A DNA stretch of 64,000 bases from Sinimarinibacterium sp. NLF-5-8 (GCF_010092425.1 NZ_CP048030.1:2181501-2245500), one strand, 5' to 3'; shown: positions 1-9,428, numbered from the stretch's first letter. The notes: a model not told the origin generated them from the sequence alone. Numbers and translations: made by a program.

Positions 1-1939
1 GGGGCAGCCCGGCCTGTTCAATTGCGTGCCTTTCGCTGGCGATCCACTCGTCGATGCGTTGCTCCAGCAAGGCCAGCGGCAGCGCCCCGCTGCCCAGCAC
101 CGCATCGTGAAAGCGACGGATATCAAAATACTCGCCCAACGCGGCCTCGGCCTTGCTGCGCAGTTGCTGGATCTTGATCATGCCGATTTTATACGCAGTG
201 GCCTGCCCCGGCATGATCAGATAGCGCTGCACTTCGGATCGGATGGTGGTCAGTGGCACCGGCGCATTGGCCTGGAAATAATCCACCGCCTGCTGCTCGG
301 TCCAGCCCTTGGCATGCAGGCCGGTATCCACCACCAGACGCACCGCGCGCCACATCTCGGCTGTGAGCCGTCCAAAATCGGAATACGGATCGCGATAGGT
401 GCCGGGCATCTGCCGCGCCAGCCACTCGGCATACAGCCCCCAGCCTTCGGTATAGGCGGTAAAGAATGACTGGGTGCGGAATCGGGGCAAGCCGGTCAGT
501 TCCTGGGCGATCGAGATCTGCATGTGATGCCCCGGCAGACCTTCGTGATAGGCGATGACTTCCAGCGCCGTTTTCGGCATCGCCGTCATGTCCGACAGGT
601 GAATGTAGTAAATGCCGGGGCGCGAACCATCCACAGCACCGGGATAGTAGTGCTGCGCGGCGCCATCACGCTCGCGGAACGGCTCCACGCGCTTGACCAC
701 CAGATCGGCCTTGGGCAGCACGCCAAACCAGGTCGGCAGCGATTTTTCGATGTTGGCAATCACCGCTGTGGCCTTGTCCAGATACGCCTGCCGCCCGGCG
801 TCGGTATCGGGATAGCGAAAGCGGGGATCGTCGCTGTTCAGATACGCATTGAATGCCGCCAGATCACCTTCAAAACCAATGCGCTGCTTGAGCGCCAGCA
901 TCTCATTGCGCAGCCGCGCCACCTCATCCAGCCCGAGCTGATGGATCGCCTCGGCAGTCATCGGCGTCGAGGTATTCGCCGCCAGCTGGTATTGGTAATA
1001 CGCCGCTCCCCGGGGCTGGCTGGCGACACCGCTGGGATTGACCCGGGTATTGGGCAAATCCTCGGTAAACCAGTCGATCAGCGCCCCATAGGCAGGCTGT
1101 ACATGCTCGATCAAGGCCGCGCGCGCCTGCGCCTTGAGACTCGTCGCCTGCGGCGAATCGAGTGTGCCGCTTTCAAGCAGGCGGTCGATCTTGGCCTGAA
1201 TATCGGCCCACAGCGAAGAATCCTCGCCGTCCTCGAACGGCGCGCCACGGATGATCTTGCGCGATTGCTCAATCACCCCTTCATAGGCAAAACGAGGCGG
1301 CCGGATCCCCTGCTGCGCCGCCTGCTGCGCGCGCGCCAAAAGCTGTCCCAGGGCACGATCGAACTGGCGCAGCCGCGCGATATACGCCTGTACATCGGCC
1401 AGCGTCTCGACGCTGTGAAAGTTGATCATGAATGTCGGCAGCGAGGACTGCGCGCCGTTCATCTGATCAAACACATACTGGTTGACCCGAAACGCCGCAC
1501 CCTGCTCGCTCAGCCGGTATTGGTAAAGCCACAAATCCCACGACCGCCGAGCCTCGGCATCCAGTGCCGAGCGCTGAAACTGCGCCTGCATCTGCGCCAC
1601 GCTTTGCGCCTGCCATTGCAACTGGCGCTGCTCCGCCTCGATCGAAAAATCATCCAGCTGATCCTTCAGCTCCGGACGCCCCAGAAAGGTCAGCGTGGTC
1701 GGGCTGAAGCGCAGCTGCGCCTCATATTGCTGGTCAAACCAGGCATTGATGCGCTGGGTCTGGGTGAGATTGCGCAGCGGCTGGGCCAGCGCACTGTCCA
1801 CCCCTGAGGCAGACACCTTCGGCGCCGGCACCGAAGGCGTGGCACAACCGGCAAGGCCGATGGCAGCCGCCGCCAATGCGATCCGCAGTTGCCGGATCAG
1901 ATGCAGACCGGGCGGCAGGGCGAAGCTTTCGCAGTACAT
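1..1939 (-). CDS. DUF885 family lipoprotein, probable metallopeptidase (3' end cut by window)
   Basis: The frame stays open for 646 codons and runs off the left edge, so the last few residues are missing; the family is about 600 residues, so nearly all of it is here. The N-terminus has a hydrophobic stretch ending in a lipobox LAGC with the lipidated Cys at residue 32, so the protein should be an exported lipoprotein. The motif HEGLPGHH at about residues 465-472, followed some 30 residues later by TEGWGLYAEW, is the zinc-peptidase-like signature of DUF885 proteins. The ATG at 1939 is the only one that retains the signal sequence. The substrate is unknown. The gene is divergent from the deacetylase-like gene at 2158, with about 220 bases between them. 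Confidence 0.9.
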   Translation of the reverse strand, partial: MYCESFALPPGLHLIRQLRIALAAAAIGLAGCATPSVPAPKVSASGVDSALAQPLRNLTQTQRINAWFDQQYEAQLRFSPTTLTFLGRPELKDQLDDFSIEAEQRQLQWQAQSVAQMQAQFQRSALDAEARRSWDLWLYQYRLSEQGAAFRVNQYVFDQMNGAQSSLPTFMINFHSVETLADVQAYIARLRQFDRALGQLLARAQQAAQQGIRPPRFAYEGVIEQSRKIIRGAPFEDGEDSSLWADIQAKIDRLLESGTLDSPQATSLKAQARAALIEHVQPAYGALIDWFTEDLPNTRVNPSGVASQPRGAAYYQYQLAANTSTPMTAEAIHQLGLDEVARLRNEMLALKQRIGFEGDLAAFNAYLNSDDPRFRYPDTDAGRQAYLDKATAVIANIEKSLPTWFGVLPKADLVVKRVEPFRERDGAAQHYYPGAVDGSRPGIYYIHLSDMTAMPKTALEVIAYHEGLPGHHMQISIAQELTGLPRFRTQSFFTAYTEGWGLYAEWLARQMPGTYRDPYSDFGRLTAEMWRAVRLVVDTGLHAKGWTEQQAVDYFQANAPVPLTTIRSEVQRYLIMPGQATAYKIGMIKIQQLRSKAEAALGEYFDIRRFHDAVLGSGALPLALLEQRIDEWIASERHAIEQAGLP

Positions 1940-2157
1940 GAAAATCCTTGGATTGAACAGTGAATGCAGACCACATGATGCCATGCCATCGGCTTTTTCA
2001 AGGTGCCGGATCAACCGCAAAAATCTGCTGCGTGCGATCGCGCTGCAACCGCCGGGCATGGCGCGTGGAAGCAAACACCAGCCAACGCCGAGGCTATGCC
2101 GACACCGGCACTTGTCTTACCCTGAGCGCCCCCAGAGGTTGTTCGACGGAAATCTGC

Positions 2158-3147
2158 ATGTGTCCTGCCATTGCCTGCGCCGCTGACGCGCCGTCCAGAC
2201 GCAACGACCCCGGCGGCCTGTGCGCACCGCTGGCGTGGTTCAGTCATCCGCTGTGCCTGCGCCACCGCATCGCCGCTGATCACCCGGAATCGCCGCAGCG
2301 TTTGGCGGCGATTGAAGACCGCCTGATCGCCAGCGGCATCGATGGCTTTATCGACCGCCACCGCGCGCCCGAGGCCAGCCGCGAACAGCTCTTGCGCGCG
2401 CACAGCGCCGCCCATGTGGACTTTGTGCTGGCGCAGCAAAACATCGGCGCGCGCACGGTGGTGGTGGATGACGACACCGCTTTTACCGAGTACACCGCCG
2501 CCGCTGCACTGCGCGCCGCCGGTGCGGGCGTGGCCGCCGTTGAGCATGTGTTGCAAAACCCCGGACAACTGGCTTTTTGTGCGGTGCGCCCGCCCGGCCA
2601 TCACGCCGAGCGCGCGCGCGCGATGGGCTTTTGCTTTTTCAACAACATTGCCGTGGCCGCCCAGCACGCGCTGCATCTGGGTTTGCAGCGGGTGGCGATC
2701 ATTGATTTTGATGTGCACTACGGCAACGGAACGGCGGATATTTTTCGCCACCAGCCGCGTGTGTTGCTGCTGTCCAGCTACGAGCACCCGCTGTATCCGT
2801 ATTGGCTGGGCGCGCCGGAGTCACCCAATCTGGTGGATGTGCCGCTGCCCGCAGGCACGCGCGGCGCGGCGTATCGACAGGCGGTGAGTGCGGCGTGGCT
2901 GCCAGCACTGGCGCGCGCGGCACCGGAGCTGATTTTGGTCTCTGCCGGATTTGACGCCCACAGCGCCGACCCGATGGCCGATTTGCTATTGGAATACGAC
3001 GATTACCGCTGGCTCGGTGCGTTCATCCAGGCCGCCGCCGCGCGCACCGCGCAGCAGCGCGTGGTGGCGATGCTCGAAGGCGGCTACGACACCACCGCGC
3101 TGGCGCGCAGCGTGGAGGCGTTTATCTCGCCGTGGGTGCAGGCATGA
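2158..3147 (+). CDS. Histone deacetylase family protein (class II HDAC/acetylpolyamine amidohydrolase-like)
   Basis: A 329-residue zinc-dependent deacylase of the arginase/HDAC fold. Visible signatures are RPPGHHA with the His pair at residues 148-149, IIDFDVHYGNGT with probable zinc ligands D185 and H187, and SAGFDAH with the third ligand D266. Family members remove acetyl groups from lysines or polyamines. The frame is open further upstream (to about 1960), but similarity to the family starts just after the ATG at 2158, so I use that start. The stop codon overlaps the next ATG (ATGA at 3144-3147), implying translational coupling to the acetyltransferase that follows. The true substrate, protein lysine or small amine, cannot be read from the sequence. 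Confidence 0.9.
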   Translation: MCPAIACAADAPSRRNDPGGLCAPLAWFSHPLCLRHRIAADHPESPQRLAAIEDRLIASGIDGFIDRHRAPEASREQLLRAHSAAHVDFVLAQQNIGARTVVVDDDTAFTEYTAAAALRAAGAGVAAVEHVLQNPGQLAFCAVRPPGHHAERARAMGFCFFNNIAVAAQHALHLGLQRVAIIDFDVHYGNGTADIFRHQPRVLLLSSYEHPLYPYWLGAPESPNLVDVPLPAGTRGAAYRQAVSAAWLPALARAAPELILVSAGFDAHSADPMADLLLEYDDYRWLGAFIQAAAARTAQQRVVAMLEGGYDTTALARSVEAFISPWVQA

Positions 3148-5507
3148 GCTTGCGCAATCTGGATGCGCTGTTTCGTCCGCAGCGGGTGCTGGTGATTGGC
3201 GCCGCGCAAGATGCGCCCGCGCGCGACCTGATCGCGCAACTCGAAACCCTGCCCAGCGCGCAGCGCACGCTGCTGTTTGCCCAGCGCGCGGGCTGGACCT
3301 GCGCGCGCCGCGCCGCCGAGGTGCCGCCCAGCGAATTGGTGCTGGTACTCGAACCCGCGCGCGTGACCCCGGCATTGATTCGCCAGCTCGCCCAAAACGG
3401 CAGCCGCAGCCTGATCTGGTTTGCCGAAAGCGATGTCCCGCTGGCGGTGCTGCGCGCCGGGCAACGGCACACGCTGCGTGTGCTGGGGCCGCGCACCTCT
3501 GGCGTGGCGCACGCCCAGTTTTTAACCGCCTCAGCGTGGCCGCTGCCCGCGCGCGGTCGCACTGCGCTGATCGCACAATCGCGCTCGATTGCCTCGGCGG
3601 CGATTGATTGGGCCGCGCATCACCAACTCGGTTTTTCGTGGATGGCGGTCAGCGGCGGCGAAGCCGACATTGATGTGGCCGATTTGCTCGACTACGCCGC
3701 GCTCGACACTCACACCCGCGCGGTGGTGTTGCAGCTTTCAACGATTCGCTCGGCGCGCAAGTTCATGTCGGCGGCGCGCGCCTGCGCGCGCGCCAAGCCG
3801 GTGATCGTGTTGCAGACGCCCAACCCCGCCAGCGCCGATGGCGCGCCGCAAGACCCGGTGCTGTCCAGCGCCTTTGCACGCGCGGGGCTGGTGGAGGTCA
3901 ACCGCGTGACCGCGCTGTTTTCGGCGCTGGCGGCACTGGATCGAGTCGGTGAGGCGGCCTCAGGGCGGATTGCCGTCTTTGCCACCGGCGCAGGGCTGTG
4001 CCAACTGGCCTACGCCGCGCTGCTGCGCGAGGGGCTGACGCCGACGCCGCCGTCGGATGCGGTGCACGCCCACATCGCCACTCATATTGCCGGTGCCCAT
4101 CGCTACGCCGAGGCGGTGGATTTGGAACAAGCCAGCGACGACGCCACGCTGGCGGCACTCAAAATCGCACTGGATTCGCGCGAAGCCGATTGCGCGCTGC
4201 TGGTGCGCGGCCCGGCGCCGGGGCGCGATGACACGGTGCTGGCACAAAAACTGGTGGATGCCGGTCTGCGGGAGCGCCTGGTGGTGGTGTTTTTAGGGCA
4301 GCACAGCGGCGCGCGCGCGTTGCAGCACTGCGCACAAGCGCAGATCGCCGCTTTTTCCAGCGTTGAATCGGCGGCGCGCGCGCTGCGCTATCGCCGCGAA
4401 CATCGGCGCACCCAAGACTTGCTGATGCAAACGCCTACGCTTGATCCGCTGACGCACGGCGCAGAAGGACGTCCGCAGTTGCCGCCGGCCAAGCGCGGGA
4501 TGCCGCCACGGATTTTACCGTCGGAAGAAGCGCAAGCCCTGCTGGCCGGTTATGGCTTAAAACCCGCCGCGTGGGTGGGCAGCGAAGGGCGTGGCCTGCG
4601 TGTGCGGCTGCGCCGCCATCCGCAACTGGGCATGTACGTCAGCGCGCGCCTCGATCCGGCTTCGATCAGTGCGCCCACCGCCTATGCCTTGCCGCCGCTG
4701 GACGATGTGATGGCCGAGCTGCATCTGCAAGACGCCGGGCTGGGCACGCGCGCGGACGCCCCGCCGGGCTTGCGCATCCGCGATTACAGCGTGGCGGTGA
4801 CGCGCCTGGCGCAACTCGCCGCCGAGCAGCCGCGTCTGCGCGAGGCCGATATTCGACTGGTGCCGGGCGACATGCTGGCCGATGTCGGCTTTGCCCGCGT
4901 CACCCTGGACGCCACGCCGACACCGGCGCGCGCGCATTTGGCTTTGGCACCGTATCCGCTGGCACTGGAGCACTTTGCCGAGCTGCGCGATGGCACGCCG
5001 TATCGCATCCGCGCGATCCATCCCACCGACGAAACCGCGCTGATCACCATGCTCTCGCAGGCGCGCCCCGAGGATATTCACCTGCGCTTTTTCCGCCATA
5101 TCCGCGAGTTCACCCACACCATGGCGGCGCGGATGACACAGATTGATTACGACCGTGAAATGAGCCTGGTGGCGGTGCCCCTGGAGGGCGAGCAAGACGT
5201 GCTCGGCACCGTGAGCGTGATGTTTGACCCCGATGGCAGCGAGGCGGAGTTTGCGATCTTGATTCGCCCCGAATACGCCGGCAAACGGCTGGGGCTGCAA
5301 CTGATGCAAGACATTTTGGCCTACGCCGCCGCGCGCGGTGCCCAAACCGTGTTTGGTGAGGTGCTGTTTGAAAACAGCGGGATGCTGGGACTGGCACGAC
5401 GACTCGGTTTTACCCGCCATATCGATCCCGACGATCCGGGTTTGATGCGGGTGACCATCACCCCACAAACGCCCGCCCCGTTGCCGGAGTGGCTGCGTGG
5501 AATCTGA
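3144..5507 (+). CDS. Pat/PatZ-like protein lysine acetyltransferase (CoA-ligase-like plus GNAT)
   Basis: A 787-residue protein with the domain order of the Pat/YfiQ family: an N-terminal CoA-binding Rossmann domain (about residues 1-120, VLVIGAAQ), a succinyl-CoA-ligase-like middle region (about 140-430), a remnant of the ATP-grasp region beginning at ILPSEEAQALL (about 457), and a C-terminal GNAT acetyltransferase domain (about 614-780, with EYAGKRLGLQLM as the acetyl-CoA loop). Family members acetylate and so inactivate enzymes such as acetyl-CoA synthetase. The ATP-grasp part is about 150 residues, much shorter than in E. coli PatZ (whole protein about 886 residues). Start taken at the ATG overlapping the deacetylase stop; a GTG 12 bases upstream is in frame. 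Confidence 0.88.
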   Translation: MSLRNLDALFRPQRVLVIGAAQDAPARDLIAQLETLPSAQRTLLFAQRAGWTCARRAAEVPPSELVLVLEPARVTPALIRQLAQNGSRSLIWFAESDVPLAVLRAGQRHTLRVLGPRTSGVAHAQFLTASAWPLPARGRTALIAQSRSIASAAIDWAAHHQLGFSWMAVSGGEADIDVADLLDYAALDTHTRAVVLQLSTIRSARKFMSAARACARAKPVIVLQTPNPASADGAPQDPVLSSAFARAGLVEVNRVTALFSALAALDRVGEAASGRIAVFATGAGLCQLAYAALLREGLTPTPPSDAVHAHIATHIAGAHRYAEAVDLEQASDDATLAALKIALDSREADCALLVRGPAPGRDDTVLAQKLVDAGLRERLVVVFLGQHSGARALQHCAQAQIAAFSSVESAARALRYRREHRRTQDLLMQTPTLDPLTHGAEGRPQLPPAKRGMPPRILPSEEAQALLAGYGLKPAAWVGSEGRGLRVRLRRHPQLGMYVSARLDPASISAPTAYALPPLDDVMAELHLQDAGLGTRADAPPGLRIRDYSVAVTRLAQLAAEQPRLREADIRLVPGDMLADVGFARVTLDATPTPARAHLALAPYPLALEHFAELRDGTPYRIRAIHPTDETALITMLSQARPEDIHLRFFRHIREFTHTMAARMTQIDYDREMSLVAVPLEGEQDVLGTVSVMFDPDGSEAEFAILIRPEYAGKRLGLQLMQDILAYAAARGAQTVFGEVLFENSGMLGLARRLGFTRHIDPDDPGLMRVTITPQTPAPLPEWLRGI

Positions 5508-5843
5508 AAACCACCTCCCCGCCAACCCCGGCGACAACCCTCGGTTCACCCCCTAGAAACGGCTGCGGCTGCACCGCTTCGAAGGCAGGACCGAACTGCA
5601 ATTTCGTGCCAGCTTTGAACGCTTGGGCCGCGCATCACGCAGCTATCTGTGGCGGATCATTCTGCTGTCGATGACCTTCATGGTCGGCTTTAACACCCTG
5701 TTTCTCGACCTGCCGACATCCGTGATACCGCTGGTTCATCTGGCGATTTTCGCCGTCATCATTCCGGCACTGCTGCGCGGCTGAGCAGCGCTTCGCGGCG
5801 GCTGCGAAGGCACACATCCAGCCTGTTCATCAGCGCATCCATA
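5497..5843 (+). pseudogene. Disrupted 5' end of the tandem GGDEF gene
   Basis: A GTG at 5497 overlaps the end of the acetyltransferase gene and has a well-placed GGAG at 5486-5489. Reading from it gives VESENHLPANPGDNPRFTP and then an amber TAG at 5554-5556. The same frame continues after the TAG with KRLRLHRFEGRTELQF and a hydrophobic segment (IILLSMTFMVGFNTLFLD) up to a TGA at 5782-5784. The following codons fit the downstream open frame only after a one-base shift. The segment lines up with the membrane region of the second half of the downstream protein, so it looks like the original N-terminus, broken by one stop and one frameshift. Sequencing error could explain either lesion, less easily both. 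Confidence 0.7.
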
Positions 5844-7898
5844 TTGGACATCGCCTGCATGATGTGGCTGCGTATCGCCTGCCTGCGCGCGGGCTATGAC
5901 GTGGTACCGCTGATCATTCCGGTCGCGGTGCTGATGAGCATGGTGGTGGCACAAATCCGCTTTGCCGTGCTGCTACCGGTCACGCTGCTGACGCTGGGCG
6001 GCATCGTTGGCGCCGAACTGTGGTTTTTGGGCGCCGATGGCAATCGGGTTTTCAATCTCACCGGCGCAGTGGCGCTGGTGGTGGTCGGCCTCAGCCCGGC
6101 CTATGCCCTGGAATGGTGGGCGCGCAGCAACTGGCAGCGCCAGACCCGGCTGCGTGAGTTCGCGCAAACCGATGCACTGACCGGCCTGCCCAACCGTCGT
6201 CATTTCGATACCACCCTGAAACACTCGCTGCGCATCGCCGCGCGCCAGGCGCAGCCGGTGGCGCTGATGATCCTCGATATTGATCATTTCAAAGCCTATA
6301 ACGATCACTACGGCCATCCGGCTGGAGACGCCTGCCTGAGCGCCGTCGGTCAATATCTGGCGCAAGTCACCCAGCATCCGGGCAGCTTTGCCGCGCGCAT
6401 CGGCGGTGAAGAATTCGTCTTGGTCTGGCTGGGGGCAGACCCCCAAACAGTGACGCAGCAAGCCGAACAGATCCGTCACGGGATTTCACAGCTCGGCATA
6501 TCCCCTGTGCCGGGGCTGGCCGCACTGACTGCCTCAGCCGGGCTATGCCAGATTGCAGCACCCCACGCACCCGCACTGGCAGACACTCTGGCGGCAACCC
6601 TGCTGGCGCGCGCCGACGCCGCGCTATACGCCGTCAAGCGCAGCTCACGCAACCGCCTGGCACTGGCGCCGCTGTCAGGTGCGCAGGCAACAGATTCATC
6701 ATCTGCGCCGCTGCCCCGGCAGCACAAGCCAGTGGACGAGTCATGGACGCAGTGGCCGCGCCAGAACGCCTTGAATCATCAGCAGCAGGCGGCATTCCAT
6801 CGCTATTTCGACCAACAGGGGTTTTATCCACGCATCCTCATCCTGACCGGCTTGTTGGCGGTGATCGTGACGATCATCCTGATGCCGCAAGCGTTATTTG
6901 AACTGCCTGAGCCGGTATACCGCCAAGGCATTCTCACACTGCTGTTTGGCCTGATGCCGGTCACGCTGCTGGCTCTGCTCGGCAGCCTCTGGGCACCGCT
7001 GCACCGTGGCTCGGCGGCGCTGTACATCATCGCGGTGTATCTGATCCTCGCCGCACAGATGGTGCAGCGCGTGATACACCTGTCCAACGGTTACGACACC
7101 GTGCCACTGCTGATGCCGGTGGCGGTGCTGGCGGTGCTGCTCAGTCTGGGCGTGGTCAATATCCGCCTGAAAGTTCTGGTGCCCGCCGCCGGACTGGGTT
7201 TGCTCGGCGTGATCGGCACCGAGATTCTGGCGTTTGATCTGACAACGCACCGGCTGCTGGATCTGTGCACCGCCACGCTGATGGTCATGGTCGTGATCCA
7301 TACGGCAGGACTGCTGGAACGCTGGACCAGGATCGGCTGGCTACAGGAGCAGCGCCTCACCGAGCAGGCCAATACCGATCCGCTCACGGGTCTTGCCAAT
7401 CGCCGACATTTCAACGCACGACTGCAACACACGCTGGAAGTGGCGGCACAAAAAGGCCAGTGCGTTGCGCTGATGATGCTCGATCTCGACCATTTCAAAG
7501 CCTACAACGACCGCTACGGCCATCCTCAGGGCGATGTGTGCCTGCGTGCGGTCGGGCAGTATTTGCAGCAGCAAATCCGCCGACCTGATGACTTTGCCGG
7601 GCGGGTTGGTGGTGAGGAATTTACCGTGGTCTGGGTCGATGCCGACCCTCAGTCGTCACTGATCATCCAGCATGCCGACACCGTGCGTGATGGCATCAGC
7701 CGGCTGTTGCTGTCAGCCACCGAGCCGCACACCACCATGACCGCCTCAGCCGGGCTGGCGCTGCTGCAAGTGCCGAAAGCCGACGCGATCGCCTATGCCC
7801 GGGCGGCTACCGAGTTGATCGCCCGCGCCGACGCCGCGCTCTACAAAGCCAAAAACAACAACCGCAACCAGCTGGTCATGGCCGATACGCCGGCATGA
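5844..7898 (+). CDS. Tandem diguanylate cyclase: membrane-GGDEF-membrane-GGDEF
   Basis: The open frame encodes two copies of the same architecture, a multi-pass membrane region followed by a GGDEF domain. Copy 1 has LDIDHFKAYNDHYGH and IGGEEF; copy 2 has LDLDHFKAYNDRYGH and VGGEEF, so both active sites look intact for making cyclic di-GMP. Copy 2 keeps an RPDD inhibitory site five residues before GGEEF; copy 1 has HPGS there. The listed start is the first possible codon (TTG) of the uninterrupted frame and is probably not the native one: homology to copy 2 continues upstream in this frame to about 5780 and then in another frame to 5497. If translation does begin inside, the first membrane region is truncated. 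It follows the deacetylase and acetyltransferase genes on the same strand. Confidence 0.75.
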   Translation: MDIACMMWLRIACLRAGYDVVPLIIPVAVLMSMVVAQIRFAVLLPVTLLTLGGIVGAELWFLGADGNRVFNLTGAVALVVVGLSPAYALEWWARSNWQRQTRLREFAQTDALTGLPNRRHFDTTLKHSLRIAARQAQPVALMILDIDHFKAYNDHYGHPAGDACLSAVGQYLAQVTQHPGSFAARIGGEEFVLVWLGADPQTVTQQAEQIRHGISQLGISPVPGLAALTASAGLCQIAAPHAPALADTLAATLLARADAALYAVKRSSRNRLALAPLSGAQATDSSSAPLPRQHKPVDESWTQWPRQNALNHQQQAAFHRYFDQQGFYPRILILTGLLAVIVTIILMPQALFELPEPVYRQGILTLLFGLMPVTLLALLGSLWAPLHRGSAALYIIAVYLILAAQMVQRVIHLSNGYDTVPLLMPVAVLAVLLSLGVVNIRLKVLVPAAGLGLLGVIGTEILAFDLTTHRLLDLCTATLMVMVVIHTAGLLERWTRIGWLQEQRLTEQANTDPLTGLANRRHFNARLQHTLEVAAQKGQCVALMMLDLDHFKAYNDRYGHPQGDVCLRAVGQYLQQQIRRPDDFAGRVGGEEFTVVWVDADPQSSLIIQHADTVRDGISRLLLSATEPHTTMTASAGLALLQVPKADAIAYARAATELIARADAALYKAKNNNRNQLVMADTPA

Positions 7899-7937
7899 CA
7901 GTGGCAACATCACTGCCAGCGTCCGCCCCGCGAGAAG

Positions 7938-9302
7938 CTACTGCTTTCCGGCAATCCGCATCTGCTCGATCAACACCGAGCCGGTGCGGATGCTGTGGCT
8001 GGTTTCAACGTCGCAGCCCACCGCAACAATGCCCTTGAGCATTTGCTGCAACGTGCTGGCAATGGTGATTTCCTGCACGGGATAGGCAATCTGGCCGTTT
8101 TCGACCCAAAACCCGGCGGCGCCACGCGAGTAGTCGCCGGTCATGGTATTGGCACCGCTGCCCATCAGTTCGGTCACCAGCAGGCCACGATCCATGCGCC
8201 TGAGCAGGGCGGCAAAGTCATCATCGCCGTGACTGACCAGCAAGTTATACGCGCCGCCGCCGGCATTGCCGGTGGTTTGCAAGCCCAGCTTGCGCGCGGA
8301 ATAGCTGCCCAGCAGCCAGCCTTGCAGAACACCGTCCTTGACCAGTGTGCGCTCCCGGGCGGCCACACCTTCGGCATCCCACAGTGCACTGCCGGCACCG
8401 CGCGGAATGAACGGGCGCTGCGCCAATGTGATGTGCGGCGCGCAGATGGGCTCTCCCATCTGATCGAGCAAAAAGCTGGCGCGACGGTACAACGCGCCGC
8501 CGGACATGGCACCGAGCAGATGACCCCACAGTCCGCGCGCGAGTTGCGGCACAAACAGCACCGGCGCGGTGCAGGTGTCGATCTTGCGCGCGCCCAGTTT
8601 GGCCAGGGTGCGCTCACCGGCGATGCGGCCAATGCTTTCGGCGCTGAGCAGATCCTCGGCACTGCGCGCGCTGGAATACCAGTAGTCGCGCTGCATCTGG
8701 CTGCCGCTGCCGCCGACCATGACGCAGCTGATGCTGTGACTGCTGCCGGTGCTGATGCCGTAAAAGCCATGCGAGTTGGCATAAATGCCGCGTCCGCGAT
8801 GGGTGTTGACGCTGGCGCCGTCGCTGGCGCTGATCCGTGCATCGACCGCAAAGGCGGCGTTTTCGGCGATGCAGGCCAGATCAATGGCCTGTTCCGGCGT
8901 GACCGCCCAGGGATGATCCAGATCCAGCGCTTCGATGCCACGGGCGTCGGCCATCAACGCAGCCTCGGCCAGTCCATTGAACGGATCGGCGCCAGTGGCG
9001 CGGGCAATGTCGAGCGCCGCCAGCACCGCCTGGCGGATGCCGGCGTCACTCAAATCCCCGGTGCTGGCATGGCCTTTTTGCTGACCGATGTAGACGCTGA
9101 TGCCCAGGTCACGATCCTGTTGAAACTCCAGGCTTTCAACCTCGCCGTTGCGCACGTTGACGCTGAACCCGCGGCTGCCGGAGAGGCCGACGCTGGCCTG
9201 GGTTGCCCCATTGGCGCGCGCGGTCTCCAGCGCAAACTCGGCGCTGCGTTGCAAAAACTCGGGGGTTGGCAGCAGATCGGCAGATTCGGCAACAGCAGTC
9301 AT
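7938..9302 (-). CDS. pmbA: PmbA/TldE metalloprotease subunit
   Basis: A 454-residue protein matching PmbA (TldE, about 450 residues), the partner of TldD. The TldD/TldE pair cleaves peptides such as microcin B17 precursor and CcdA antitoxin. Recognisable family stretches include GNGEV-like RNGEVESLEF near the N-terminus, SGANTMTGDYSRGAAGFWVENG near the C-terminus and the end TGSVLIEQMRIAGKQ. TldD is not in this window. A second in-frame ATG at 9320 would add six residues; I chose 9302 because it matches the usual N-terminal length. It converges on the GGDEF gene with 39 bases between the stops, and I see no clear terminator there. Confidence 0.93.
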   Translation of the reverse strand: MTAVAESADLLPTPEFLQRSAEFALETARANGATQASVGLSGSRGFSVNVRNGEVESLEFQQDRDLGISVYIGQQKGHASTGDLSDAGIRQAVLAALDIARATGADPFNGLAEAALMADARGIEALDLDHPWAVTPEQAIDLACIAENAAFAVDARISASDGASVNTHRGRGIYANSHGFYGISTGSSHSISCVMVGGSGSQMQRDYWYSSARSAEDLLSAESIGRIAGERTLAKLGARKIDTCTAPVLFVPQLARGLWGHLLGAMSGGALYRRASFLLDQMGEPICAPHITLAQRPFIPRGAGSALWDAEGVAARERTLVKDGVLQGWLLGSYSARKLGLQTTGNAGGGAYNLLVSHGDDDFAALLRRMDRGLLVTELMGSGANTMTGDYSRGAAGFWVENGQIAYPVQEITIASTLQQMLKGIVAVGCDVETSHSIRTGSVLIEQMRIAGKQ

Positions 9303-9428
9303 GATTACAGCCGCAGACATTCGAAAAGGGCGCGCACTGTAGCATTGGCGCGCGCGGTGACAATCTGTCACGTCCCGCCGCGCGCCAAGACTGGACGCCG
9401 CGCGCGCAGATGAGCTAAACCCGCAGGC

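Noticed and set aside
524-1807. Long plus-strand open frame of about 430 codons
   Set aside because: It is antisense to the DUF885 gene and has no recognisable motif; high-GC genes often leave such open frames on the other strand.
7899-7937. Possible terminator between the GGDEF gene and pmbA
   Set aside because: CAGTG and CACTG can pair, but the stem is only five bases and there is no T-run.
7995-9413. Plus-strand open frame of 472 codons
   Set aside because: Entirely antisense to pmbA, whose motifs are clear.
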